A stretch of DNA of 27,527 nt from CAXTTV01 sp964247295 (GTDB lineage Bacteria > Chloroflexota > Ktedonobacteria > Ktedonobacterales > Ktedonobacteraceae): positions 1 through 27,527 of the forward strand of contig CAXTTV010000049.1 in the NCBI GenBank assembly GCA_964247295.1, in the 5' to 3' direction. The notes under the pieces are model-generated. The model did no database searches and was not told the DNA's origin. It saw nothing but the letters and a program-made list of their open reading frames with translations. The translations under genes and the position numbers were made by a program. Numbering within the stretch: the stretch's first letter is position 1; each line of letters begins with the position of its first letter. Shown piece after piece: positions 1 to 7,623 of this stretch.

Positions 1-2
1 CA

Positions 3-157
3 ACTTCCCAAATCGAATGGGAGGTAGACTATACACGGGCAATCGAGGGGTCACTGGACGTATCGCATCCTCCATTTGTGCATGCAAACACACTGATCCT
101 CGCCGCCCAGCAAGAGGCAGAGATCAAAGAAGGCGAGAGTGAAGTCAAAAGTTTTTG
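3..157 (+). pseudogene. Rieske-type oxygenase, truncated C-terminal part (partial at window edge)
   Basis: The frame is open from the window edge to a TGA at 155-157 and encodes 51 residues. It contains LDVSHPPFVH preceded by an Arg-Ala-Ile-Glu-Gly segment. This fits the D-x2-H-x4-H part of the mononuclear iron site in the catalytic domain of Rieske non-heme oxygenases (vanillate demethylase or pheophorbide oxygenase type). In the family the catalytic domain continues for well over 100 residues after this motif and supplies a further acidic ligand. Here the frame stops about 29 residues after the second His, directly before a hairpin, so the gene looks truncated at its 3' end. The upstream Rieske 2Fe-2S domain would lie outside the window. 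The family call rests on one motif. Confidence 0.5.
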
Positions 158-162
158 AGTGC

Positions 163-215
163 ATCTATCTATAGGAGGCGGTCCTGGGCAGTATAGCCAC
201 CTCCCATAGATAGAT
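163..215 (+). terminator. Long hairpin just after the Rieske fragment
   Basis: Arms 163-181 (ATCTATCTATAGGAGGCGG) and 197-215 (CCACCTCCCATAGATAGAT) are complementary over 19 positions with two imperfect positions and a 15-nt loop. It starts six bases after the stop codon, so it may end the upstream transcript. No clear T-tract follows (TTCAAATGG), so it could instead be a processing or stability hairpin, or the scar of a rearrangement that truncated the gene. Confidence 0.4.
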
Positions 216-473
216 TTCAAATGGTTTGGTTTAAGGGAAGACTTCCTTGAACTGCACCTTTTACTATAGCACGAAAAAGTTTCTATAATGTTTGTTAAGT
301 GTCTTGACTAAGTTGGAAATGTAGAAACAAAAGTTTACTAGCTTTTGTCAATTGATTTTTTAACAAGCTTGCTTGAGGTAGAAGAGGTACTGAGAAACGA
401 GAAGATGAATTATCTTAAACAAATAATACAAATATATGAAGAAATGAAAAAGTCTTTTATTTAGTTCGGACTC
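216..473. other. AT-rich spacer upstream of the GH92 promoter
   Basis: No convincing gene. A 7-bp inverted repeat (ACAAAAG...CTTTTGT, about 327-348) is visible. A 19-codon ORF at 405-464 with a weak purine-rich upstream sequence is present but has nothing to support it. Together with the promoter region the gene-free stretch runs from 158 to 613. Confidence 0.4.
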
Positions 474-502
474 TTGACAAATTAAGGATAGATACGTATA
501 CT
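474..502 (+). promoter_or_regulatory. Sigma70-type promoter for the GH92 gene
   Basis: A perfect -35 box TTGACA lies at 474-479 and a TATACT -10 box at 497-502, with a 17-bp spacer. Transcription would start near 509, giving a leader of about 105 nt before the ATG at 614. The -35 box lies inside one arm of a 13-bp inverted repeat (474-486 / 542-554), so a regulator binding that arm would cover the -35 box. Confidence 0.7.
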
Positions 503-554
503 TTTTCCTAGAGCATAGTGCCAATGCTCTAATTACTCCTTCTTAATTTGTCAA
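474..554. repeat. Nested inverted repeats around the GH92 transcription start
   Basis: The outer arms TTGACAAATTAAG (474-486) and CTTAATTTGTCAA (542-554) are perfect 13-bp complements. A 7-bp inner hairpin, AGAGCAT (510-516) / ATGCTCT (524-530), falls at the predicted 5' end of the transcript. The outer repeat fits paired operator half-sites bridged by a looping repressor, or a cruciform; the inner one fits a 5' stabilising hairpin. The bound regulator is not identifiable from the sequence. Confidence 0.55.
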
Positions 555-613
555 ATTTAATGAAGGGTTACCTCGCTCTTTTTTTGTTCCGCTCTACTTG
601 CAGGAGGCAAGCA

Positions 614-3600
614 ATGAAAGACAGGCTCAAGGATCGGCTGCCCCGTATTACCATTTCTACTCTATTAACGTTTCTCTTTACAGTGTCCTCATTCGCTGGA
701 ATGACAGTTGCGCACGCACATTCTCACGCACAAAAGACTTCTCTGGATACCCGCGATTATACGCGTCTGGTAGATCCTTTTACAGGAACTGGGACGCAGA
801 GCGGTGCGGTCTATGGTGGTGGAGATACGTTTCCTGGTCCTGATGTGCCATTTGGGATGGTACAATGGAGCCCGGACACTGGGAATAACACTCCTGGTGG
901 GTATGATTACAACGATAACCGCATCAAAGGATTTAGCTTAACGCATCTTAATGGTGCTGGTTGTAATGCCTATGGGGATATTCCCTTCATGCCGTATGTG
1001 GGATCGGTCACCGACTCGCCGGCAAGCAACCCCTCAAAGTATATCTCAAACTATGCACATTCAGATGAAAGTGCTTATGCAGGCTACTATAAAGTCAAGC
1101 TAGCGAATGGTGCGACAACTGAATTGACAGCCACGCAGCGCAGTGGTGCGGGCCGCTTCACGTATCCCTCTGGGCAAACAGCAACCATGCTTGTGAACAT
1201 CTCCGGTTCCGTCAATGGGAACTCAGACGCTCAAGCAAGCATAAGTGGAAATACCATCTCCGGTTCCGCAACCAGTGGATCATTTTGTGGAGCATCGGAC
1301 AGGTATACAGTTTACTTCTGGGCATCGTTTAGTCAGCCCTTTTCCAGCTATGGGACGTGGCAGAATGGAACAGTCAACGCAAATAGTCAGAAGGTTCGTG
1401 GGAAGAGTACAGTTTCGGCAGCCGTGAAAACCGCTGAAACTGCCCGCGCAAAGGTAGTTAAGGGAGAGAACGTAACTCCTCAAATCCGCAAGGCAGCGGC
1501 GGCACGACCGGACGCAACCGTCTCAGGAACGGGCTCAGGAGTATACGGGACATTTGACACCAACCAGAATAAAACAATCAGTGTTCGTGTTGGCCTCTCT
1601 TATGTAAGTGTAGATAACGCGAAAGCGAACGTAGATCAGGAAAACGCCAGCGGTAACTTTGATACAGTGCTTTCGCAGGCCACGAGCACCTGGAATAATG
1701 CGCTGGGTCAGATTCAGACGGGTGGTGGTACCTCCGCTCAGACTGCGACTTTCTACTCATCGCTCTATCATGTATTGCTTCAGCCCAATGTAGTATCGGA
1801 CGTGAACGGCCAGTACTTTGGCTTTGATCGAAACGTTCATACAAGTCAATCTGGTCATGCTCAGTATGGTAACTTTTCTGGGTGGGATATCTATCGCTCA
1901 GAGGCTCAATTGCTAGGCCTACTCGCGCCGGCACAGGCCAGTGATATCGCTCAGTCGATGGTGAATGATTATACCCAGGGTGGGGCGTTGCCGAAATGGA
2001 CAACGGTCACCGGGGAAACCTATGTGATGGTAGGAGATCCGGCAGATCCAATCATCGCAGATATCTACGCCTTTGGTGGCAGAAACTTTGATACGCAGGC
2101 CGCCTTGAACGCGATGGTAAAGCAGGCCTCACAGCCGAACAATAGTCGTCCCGGCCTGAATTATCTAGAGGACCGAGGGTATCTGCCAGAGGGTGGAAGC
2201 TATGGCTGCTGTAATCTCTATGGAGTGAGCGCGACAACGTTGGAGTACAACACAGCAGATTTCGCCGTTGGAATTTTCGCGAAAGCTCTAGGCGACACCA
2301 GTAACTATCATACCTTTGTAAATCGGGCACAGAACTGGCAGCTTCTGCTCAATCCGAATGACAAGTCCCTGGAGCCGCGAAAACTGGATGGCTCATTCGA
2401 CCTGCCCTATGATCCAAAAAGTCAGCATAGCTGGGTTGAGAGCAACGGTGAGCAGTACAACTGGCTGGTTCCCTTCAACCTGAAAGATCTTTTCGCCAGC
2501 GAGGGAGGAAATAGTGCCGCTGTTTCCCGACTCAACACCTTCTTCACTAAGCTAAATGCTGGACCAGATCAGCCCTATGCTTTCCTTGGAAACGAGCCAA
2601 CATTGGAGACACCCTGGGAATATGATTACGCTGGGGCTCCTTATAAGACCCAGGATATCGTTCATCGGACAGAAGCGGCCATATATGGAACAGGCCCTGG
2701 TGGTTTGGCTGGCAACGATGATCTTGGAGAGACCTCTTCCTGGTATGTGTTTGCTGCAATGGGCATGTACCCCGAGACACCTGGAACCGCCGATATGGCG
2801 TTGGCGAGCCCAATTTTCTCCAGTATCACCATCACGCGACCGGGAGCCAATCCAATTCAGATCAATGCGCCGGGAGCCTCATCGTCAAACTACTATGTAC
2901 AAAGCTTGAAGGTAAACGGAAACGATAGCACTAAACCCTGGTTGCCCGCTGACTTCATCCTTAATGGAGGGACGGTTGACTACACCCTTGCGAGCACTGC
3001 CAACACCTCATGGGGGACCAGCGCAGCCGATGCACCGCCATCTTATGGGAGATCTGGGAGTGTAAACAACACCTTCTCTAGTGGTTTCGAGAGCACAGAT
3101 GTGCAACCTTCGTTAACTAATACCATTGATTACTCAGCAGGGTATCCAGCAGGAGGACTTAAGAACATCACAGGTGCTTGTTGTGGATTGACCAGTGCGG
3201 AGGCCGCGATCCGTTCAGAGATAGCGCATAATGGAAGTAATGCGCTTATGTATTCCGGTAGCGCGACCAACGGCAGTGATGCTAACTACGCATACTCTGA
3301 AATTTTCGATCTGAGTGATCAGAATGTTCGGGTGGGTGGTGGTACCACCCTGTCGTATTGGATCTATCCAGAAAGCCCACAGGGGACCGCGCCCGGAGCC
3401 AATCTTACCGCAGGCAAGAATAGTACCTGTGTCTCCATTGATCTCATCTTTGGGGATGGAACAAATCTGCGGGATATAGCAGGGGCGGTTGACCAGAACG
3501 GGCATCGTATTCATCCAGCCTACCAATGTACCCAACTAACGCTCGATAGTTGGAATCATGTAACCGTCAATCTTGGTTCTGTAGCCAACGGGAAAAAGAT

Positions 3601-3682
3601 TGTTCGGATTGATCAGGGCTATGATCAGGCGAACGTTGTTGGTGGATATCGTGGATATATTGACGAAATTAATATCTCGTAG
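614..3682 (+). CDS. Secreted GH92 family alpha-mannosidase with C-terminal beta-sandwich-like domain
   Basis: The start is ATG 614, preceded by AGGAGG at 603-608; a TTG at 548 opens the same frame but has no ribosome site. The 1022-residue product begins with a basic, then hydrophobic signal peptide ending near AHAHSHA, so it is exported. The GH92 N-terminal block (VDPFTGTG, GGGDTFPG, VPFGMVQWSPD) lies around residues 55-95. The conserved C-terminal blocks follow: ESNGEQYNWLVPF, which matches the family's EGNAWQY segment with the proposed acid Glu, and GNDDLGETSSWYVFAAMGMYP, the Asp-containing catalytic-base region. GH92 enzymes are calcium-dependent exo-acting mannosidases that invert configuration, mostly on alpha-1,2/1,3 linkages of fungal or glycoprotein mannan. 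The last roughly 200 residues are Gly/Ser/Asn-rich and look like a carbohydrate-binding beta-sandwich. It is monocistronic, with its own promoter and terminator. Linkage specificity cannot be read from the sequence. Confidence 0.93.
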   Translation: MKDRLKDRLPRITISTLLTFLFTVSSFAGMTVAHAHSHAQKTSLDTRDYTRLVDPFTGTGTQSGAVYGGGDTFPGPDVPFGMVQWSPDTGNNTPGGYDYNDNRIKGFSLTHLNGAGCNAYGDIPFMPYVGSVTDSPASNPSKYISNYAHSDESAYAGYYKVKLANGATTELTATQRSGAGRFTYPSGQTATMLVNISGSVNGNSDAQASISGNTISGSATSGSFCGASDRYTVYFWASFSQPFSSYGTWQNGTVNANSQKVRGKSTVSAAVKTAETARAKVVKGENVTPQIRKAAAARPDATVSGTGSGVYGTFDTNQNKTISVRVGLSYVSVDNAKANVDQENASGNFDTVLSQATSTWNNALGQIQTGGGTSAQTATFYSSLYHVLLQPNVVSDVNGQYFGFDRNVHTSQSGHAQYGNFSGWDIYRSEAQLLGLLAPAQASDIAQSMVNDYTQGGALPKWTTVTGETYVMVGDPADPIIADIYAFGGRNFDTQAALNAMVKQASQPNNSRPGLNYLEDRGYLPEGGSYGCCNLYGVSATTLEYNTADFAVGIFAKALGDTSNYHTFVNRAQNWQLLLNPNDKSLEPRKLDGSFDLPYDPKSQHSWVESNGEQYNWLVPFNLKDLFASEGGNSAAVSRLNTFFTKLNAGPDQPYAFLGNEPTLETPWEYDYAGAPYKTQDIVHRTEAAIYGTGPGGLAGNDDLGETSSWYVFAAMGMYPETPGTADMALASPIFSSITITRPGANPIQINAPGASSSNYYVQSLKVNGNDSTKPWLPADFILNGGTVDYTLASTANTSWGTSAADAPPSYGRSGSVNNTFSSGFESTDVQPSLTNTIDYSAGYPAGGLKNITGACCGLTSAEAAIRSEIAHNGSNALMYSGSATNGSDANYAYSEIFDLSDQNVRVGGGTTLSYWIYPESPQGTAPGANLTAGKNSTCVSIDLIFGDGTNLRDIAGAVDQNGHRIHPAYQCTQLTLDSWNHVTVNLGSVANGKKIVRIDQGYDQANVVGGYRGYIDEINIS

Positions 3683-3713
3683 TTTCGTCCGGTAACCTGT
3701 TGAGCATGTAGTG

Positions 3714-3741
3714 GACGCCTCCAACTGGGGCGTCTATTTTT
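3714..3741 (+). terminator. Intrinsic terminator of the GH92 gene
   Basis: The stem GACGCC (3714-3719) / GGCGTC (3729-3734) has a short loop and is followed by TATTTTT. It lies about 30 nt after the GH92 stop codon on the same strand. Confidence 0.75.
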
Positions 3742-4022
3742 CTGGGTGCATCCCGCCGTGACACTTAATAAAAACAAGAGAGATGAAATAATTTTTTATG
3801 CAAAATTATAGAAAAATTGTAAAAATTATAAAAACCTAGCTTTCCAGGTATGGATATCAGAATAGAATATCTAAGCTATTAGATACTTTGCGGTTAGTAT
3901 ATAGAGGATGATATACTGATCTGGCTGTAACGATTCATGGAAATCTAGTCAATATCGATGTTGGTGCCAGGAGGAGTTGACTAATTGCACATGTTAGCCT
4001 TCCCAAAAGGAGTAAAAACAGC
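3742..4022 (+). promoter_or_regulatory. egtB upstream region with candidate promoter and palindrome
   Basis: A candidate promoter has TTGCGG at 3888-3893 and TATACT at 3912-3917 with an 18-bp spacer. Immediately upstream is a perfect 7-bp hyphenated palindrome, TATCTAA (3868-3874) / TTAGATA (3879-3885), a possible operator. The roughly 100-nt leader contains an extra consensus ribosome site, AGGAGG at 3969-3974, not used by egtB. It is followed by the tiny frame TTG 3977 to TAG 3997 (MTNCTC). egtB has its own site, AAAAGGAG, about 9 nt before its ATG. The 5' half of the region is simply AT-rich. Confidence 0.5.
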
Positions 4023-5312
4023 ATGGTATATTATCCACTAGCAGATCCCAGTATTCCTTCGCAATCAGCGTTAATCAAAGAGTACAAGAGCGTTCGGGCT
4101 CTCTCAGAGCGGCTCGCGCAGCCTCTTGAAACTGAGGATTATGTAGTGCAGTCGATGCCAGATGTAAGTCCAACAAAATGGCATCTCGCTCATGTCACCT
4201 GGTTCTGGGAAACCTTCCTTCTTACCCCCAATCAGCCTGAGTACCGCTCTCCAAATCCAGGGTACGCATATCTTTTCAACTCTTATTATAATAGCGTTGG
4301 GGCACGCCATGCTCGTTTCCAGCGTGGCCTGATCTCGCGCCCGACCGTGGCAGAGACCTATCATTATCGCGCATATGTTGATGAGCAGGTGATCAAACTA
4401 CTTGAGGGCCTGGATGAGCGGCAGATCGCCAATCTTACGCCGATTATTACGCTTGGTTTGAACCATGAGCAACAGCATCAGGAGCTTTTGCTGACAGATA
4501 TCAAGCATGTGCTATCCTGCAATCCACTGCATCCGGTCTACCAGGAGCGGACAATCTCTTCTAACAGCCTCATCAAGCCGCTCACGTGGTCAGCTTATCC
4601 TGAAAGGATCGCCTTGATTGGTTACGAGGGGAAGGGTTTTGCCTTTGATAACGAGAGCCCTCGCCATCGCCAATTTCTGGAAGCTTTCAAGCTAGGCTCG
4701 CGTCTGATCACAAACCAGGAATATCTGGAATTTATGCGAGATGGCGGCTATCGTAATCCGCTGTTGTGGCTCTCAGAGGGCTGGGCCACAGTCCAGGCCG
4801 AAGGTTGGGAGGCCCCCCTTTATTGGGAGGAGCAGGATGGTGAGTGGTTCTCTCAGACCCTGAGCGGTCTGCGTAAAGTTGAGCCAGATGAGCCGGTCTG
4901 CCACGTCAGTTATTTTGAGGCTGATGCGTACGCGCGCTGGTCTGGGAAGCGTCTACCAACGGAAGTTGAGTGGGAGATGGCTGCCGCCAGCTTACCGATC
5001 GAGGGCAACTTTATTGAGAGCGGGCTTTATCATCCCACTCCAGCCCTCGATGTGGCTCAGGAGGGAGGCTTAACACAGATGTATGGGGATGTCTGGGAGT
5101 GGACGCAGAGCTCATACTCGGCCTATCCGGGATTCAAGCCTGCCTCAGGCGCGGTAGGTGAATATAACGGGAAGTTCATGTGCAATCAATATGTATTGCG
5201 TGGTGGTTCCTGTGCAACATCACAAACGCACATTCGAGCGACGTACCGAAATTTCTTCCCGAGCAATGCCCGCTGGCAATTCATGGGGATACGCCTGGCG
5301 GACGAGGTGTAA
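4023..5312 (+). CDS. egtB: Ergothioneine biosynthesis sulfoxide synthase EgtB
   Basis: This 429-residue protein has a DinB-like helical domain followed by a formylglycine-generating-enzyme-like (FGE/sulfatase-modifying) domain, the EgtB architecture and usual length. The iron ligands are visible in KWHLAHVTWFWE (residues 52-63) and in NHEQQHQE (His148 and His152). The C-terminal signature is YRNFFPSNARWQFMGIRL near the end. EgtB is a non-heme iron enzyme that couples trimethylhistidine (hercynine), oxygen and a thiol donor (gamma-glutamylcysteine or cysteine) into a sulfoxide. ATG 4023 has AAAAGGAG upstream. The stop codon is one nucleotide from the egtD start, so the two are co-transcribed and probably translationally coupled. 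No egtA, egtC or egtE lies beside it. Confidence 0.95.
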   Translation: MVYYPLADPSIPSQSALIKEYKSVRALSERLAQPLETEDYVVQSMPDVSPTKWHLAHVTWFWETFLLTPNQPEYRSPNPGYAYLFNSYYNSVGARHARFQRGLISRPTVAETYHYRAYVDEQVIKLLEGLDERQIANLTPIITLGLNHEQQHQELLLTDIKHVLSCNPLHPVYQERTISSNSLIKPLTWSAYPERIALIGYEGKGFAFDNESPRHRQFLEAFKLGSRLITNQEYLEFMRDGGYRNPLLWLSEGWATVQAEGWEAPLYWEEQDGEWFSQTLSGLRKVEPDEPVCHVSYFEADAYARWSGKRLPTEVEWEMAAASLPIEGNFIESGLYHPTPALDVAQEGGLTQMYGDVWEWTQSSYSAYPGFKPASGAVGEYNGKFMCNQYVLRGGSCATSQTHIRATYRNFFPSNARWQFMGIRLADEV

Positions 5313-5313
5313 T

Positions 5314-6273
5314 GTGCAGATACCAGTCTATGATTATGCGTCGGAGACCAATACCTTTCGTCAGGACATCTTGAGAGGGCTTCGGAAGCCTCGCAAAGAG
5401 CTATATAGCAAGTACTTTTATGATGAAAAGGGAGCTCAGCTTTTTGAGCAGATCACCGAGCTAGAGGAGTATTATCCGACGCGTACTGAACTAGCGATTA
5501 TGCAGAACGCGATTGAGGAGATCACTGATCTCCTGGGCTCTGACTGCTTATTGGTAGAGTACGGTAGTGGTAGCAGTTGGAAGACGCGGATTTTACTAGA
5601 TCATCTGGTACAGCCAACGGCTTATGTACCGATAGACATCTCAAAAGAGCACTTGACCGCCTCGGCTCAGGCCCTGGCAGAGGCCTATCCCGAGATCGAA
5701 ATTTTGCCAGTTTGTGCTGATTACACCAGCGATTTTCAGATCCCTGACCCAGGTCGACCTGCGGCGCGCACCGTCGTCTACTATCCTGGTTCAACGATCG
5801 GCAACTTTGATCCCGAACCAGCTCGGTTGTTCCTCTCCAACATCGCCAAGGTATCGCGAAAAGGAGGTTTGCTGATAGGAGTAGATCTGAAAAAAGACTT
5901 TAACGTTTTGCACCGGGCCTACAACGATCAGGAGGGGATAACGGCAGAGTTTAATTTGAACTTACTTCGGCGGATCAACCGCGAGATGGGGGCAGATATC
6001 CCGCTGGAGCAGTTCAGCCACTATGCCTTTTATAATCCCTCGGAGGGGCGGATCGAAATGCATCTGGCGAGCTTGAAAGATCAGCGGGTGCAGATAGACG
6101 GTACTGAGATCTCCTTTACGCAAGGAGAAAGCATCTGGACTGAAAGCTCATACAAATATACATTGGCCGAATTTGGTGATTTAGCGAGAAGATCGGGATT
6201 TGAAGTGCGGCATGTCTGGGTTGATCTTGAACGTCTTTTTAGCGTGCAGTACCTGACCGTAATCAACGGATAG
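5314..6273 (+). CDS. egtD: L-histidine N-alpha-methyltransferase EgtD
   Basis: EgtD is a SAM-dependent enzyme that trimethylates histidine to hercynine, the substrate of EgtB. I start it at GTG 5314, one nucleotide after the egtB stop: this gives 319 residues, the family's usual length, and an N-terminus beginning MQIPVYDYASETNTF. The open frame runs upstream to 5158 but that part only overlaps egtB and is not coding here. Diagnostic segments are YYPTRTE (53-59), VEYGSGSSWKTR (81-92, SAM binding), YVPIDIS, YYPGSTIGNFDP and the FNLNLLRRINREMGAD block, which contributes to the histidine pocket. AGGTG within the end of egtB is the likely ribosome site. A strong terminator follows. Confidence 0.95.
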   Translation: MQIPVYDYASETNTFRQDILRGLRKPRKELYSKYFYDEKGAQLFEQITELEEYYPTRTELAIMQNAIEEITDLLGSDCLLVEYGSGSSWKTRILLDHLVQPTAYVPIDISKEHLTASAQALAEAYPEIEILPVCADYTSDFQIPDPGRPAARTVVYYPGSTIGNFDPEPARLFLSNIAKVSRKGGLLIGVDLKKDFNVLHRAYNDQEGITAEFNLNLLRRINREMGADIPLEQFSHYAFYNPSEGRIEMHLASLKDQRVQIDGTEISFTQGESIWTESSYKYTLAEFGDLARRSGFEVRHVWVDLERLFSVQYLTVING

Positions 6274-6317
6274 CTTTTTGCTTGTAGTGATTCAGCAAGA
6301 AAAGCCATTTTTGTTGA

Positions 6318-6356
6318 AAGCAGATCCTTTTACTTAAGAGGGTCTGCTTTTATCAT
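6318..6356 (+). terminator. Intrinsic terminator after egtB-egtD
   Basis: The stem AAAGCAGATCC (6318-6328) / GGGTCTGCTTT (6341-6351) has one G-U type position and a 12-nt loop, followed by TATC. It lies about 45 nt after the egtD stop and closes the two-gene operon. Confidence 0.75.
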
Positions 6357-6597
6357 TTACTCACATGAATGAACGCGGATAACCATAAAGTCGCCTGGAT
6401 TGGGGATGCGGCCTCAATAAGGGCTCAGGTTGATGAAAAGGTTTTGCACCAGGTGCTGAGCAAATAACCTGAGAAAAAATACAGGAGCTTTTGCGTATCT
6501 TTCCTAATAATTTCCCCTCTTCTCCTCTCATACAATACCTTCCAGATAGGAAAAATTCCCTGTCTCCGCTATACAATTCAGAAAGGTTTTCCCCGGT
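6357..6597 (+). promoter_or_regulatory. Leader region of the ABC importer with a structured element
   Basis: CTCAGGTT (6424-6431) pairs perfectly with AACCTGAG (6466-6473). Stacked inside on the 3' side, TTTGC (6443-6447) pairs with GCAAA (6460-6464), and a GCACC-A-GGTGC palindrome lies at the tip. This makes an elongated hairpin with a one-sided bulge. A -10-like TATACA is at 6570-6575 without a good -35. AAAGG at 6582-6586 serves the ATG at 6598. I do not recognise any known riboswitch core. The gene-free stretch runs from 6274 to 6597. Confidence 0.4.
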
Positions 6598-7623
6598 ATG
6601 AATATTTTGAAGAGGTTTCTGTCTTTTCTCTCTTCCTGTTTACTGTTTGGAATAGTTCTGTTGCAACTCGCTGGTTGTGGAGCTACAAATTCCTCACAAA
6701 GTTCTTTAGCAGCATCCTCATATAAACCCCTGACCCTGCAAAATTGTAATAATTCTCTTACTTTTGCGAAAGCTCCCACGCGGGTAATCGCGACAGGGCA
6801 GAACGTTACAGATATTTTGCTCAAGCTTGGATTGGGAAGTAGTATTGTTGGTGTCTATTATGGGCAGCGTTATCAGCCGGAGTCAGAATTTAATGGGCAG
6901 TATAAGCATCTGCACAGCCTTGGTGGTGGTATGATGATGAGCCCTCCATCGAAAGAGAGTGTATTGAGCCTGAAGCCAGACTTTGTATTTTCTGCCTATC
7001 CTGCTGGTGACTTTGTTGCATCGAAAGGGATGCCCACACGCAGTGATTTTAAGAATGTAGGGGCCGAAGTGTATGGTTTGACTGAAGAGTGCAGCCTGAA
7101 CAGCACTCAAGAGCAAATTGACGACATTTACAAAGACATCCTGAATATTGGAAAGATTTTTGGAGTTGAGGATCGAGCGCAAAAGATTGTTCAGGATATG
7201 CAAACCCGGATCGCGACAGTTCAACAAAAGGTGAGTAATAAGCCGTTGGTGCCATCAGCAATTATGTTGCTTTTTTTGGGATCTGGCCCGACCGGAACGT
7301 ACCGAGTTGTTGGAGCGGGGCTCTCGAACACTGTGATGAAGTTGGCAGGTGGTAAAAACGTCTTTGGGTATCAAAAAAATACCTATGTCTCAGTGAGCAA
7401 AGAAGCTTTTGCCGTTCAAAAGCTTGAAATGTATGTGTTAGTACATTATACAGATGTGGAAGCAAACTTGTTTGCCTCAAATCTGTATACAACATTCCCC
7501 GAAGTCCCGGCCTCTAAAAATAAGCGAAGTGTCGTTATTGAAGGAAACTATTGGAATGAGAGTGTAAACCTGCCGGACACCATTGAGAAGCTTGCGAAAG
7601 CTTTTCACCCTGAGTCATTCTGA
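6598..7623 (+). CDS. Iron-siderophore/cobalamin-type ABC transporter substrate-binding lipoprotein
   Basis: The 341-residue product starts with a basic N-terminus and hydrophobic core ending in the lipobox LAGC (lipid-anchored Cys27), so it sits on the outer face of the membrane. The mature part has the layout of the periplasmic-binding-protein class III fold (FecB/BtuF): the start APTRVIATGQNVTDILLKLGL, the KPDFVFSAYP segment and a long bridging helix around DDIYKDILNIGKIFGV. It would capture an iron-siderophore, heme or cobalamin and deliver it to the FecCD permease encoded next. The stop TGA overlaps the permease ATG by one base (TGATG), showing coupled translation. The permease and ATPase are broken, so this protein may have lost its partner. 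The ligand cannot be told from the sequence. Confidence 0.85.
   Translation: MNILKRFLSFLSSCLLFGIVLLQLAGCGATNSSQSSLAASSYKPLTLQNCNNSLTFAKAPTRVIATGQNVTDILLKLGLGSSIVGVYYGQRYQPESEFNGQYKHLHSLGGGMMMSPPSKESVLSLKPDFVFSAYPAGDFVASKGMPTRSDFKNVGAEVYGLTEECSLNSTQEQIDDIYKDILNIGKIFGVEDRAQKIVQDMQTRIATVQQKVSNKPLVPSAIMLLFLGSGPTGTYRVVGAGLSNTVMKLAGGKNVFGYQKNTYVSVSKEAFAVQKLEMYVLVHYTDVEANLFASNLYTTFPEVPASKNKRSVVIEGNYWNESVNLPDTIEKLAKAFHPESF

Noticed and set aside
405..464. 19-codon frame MNYLKQIIQIYEEMKKSFI
   Set aside because: The upstream purines are only a weak ribosome site, there is no promoter at a sensible distance, and so short a frame is expected by chance in AT-rich DNA.
1578..2003. 141-codon minus-strand frame inside the GH92 gene
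   Set aside because: Composition is rich in Ser, His, Arg and Tyr with no domain; it is a shadow of the mannosidase frame.
5158..5313. 52-residue N-terminal extension of EgtD
   Set aside because: It is the egtB C-terminus read in another frame. EgtD homologues begin near the GTG at 5314.
6400..6480. Possible TPP riboswitch (GGGGATGC, CTGAG and AACCTGA words)
   Set aside because: The words are present but their order and spacing are wrong: CTGAG and AACCTGA are only six bases apart, and the conserved second half after AACCTGA is absent. No thiamine gene follows.
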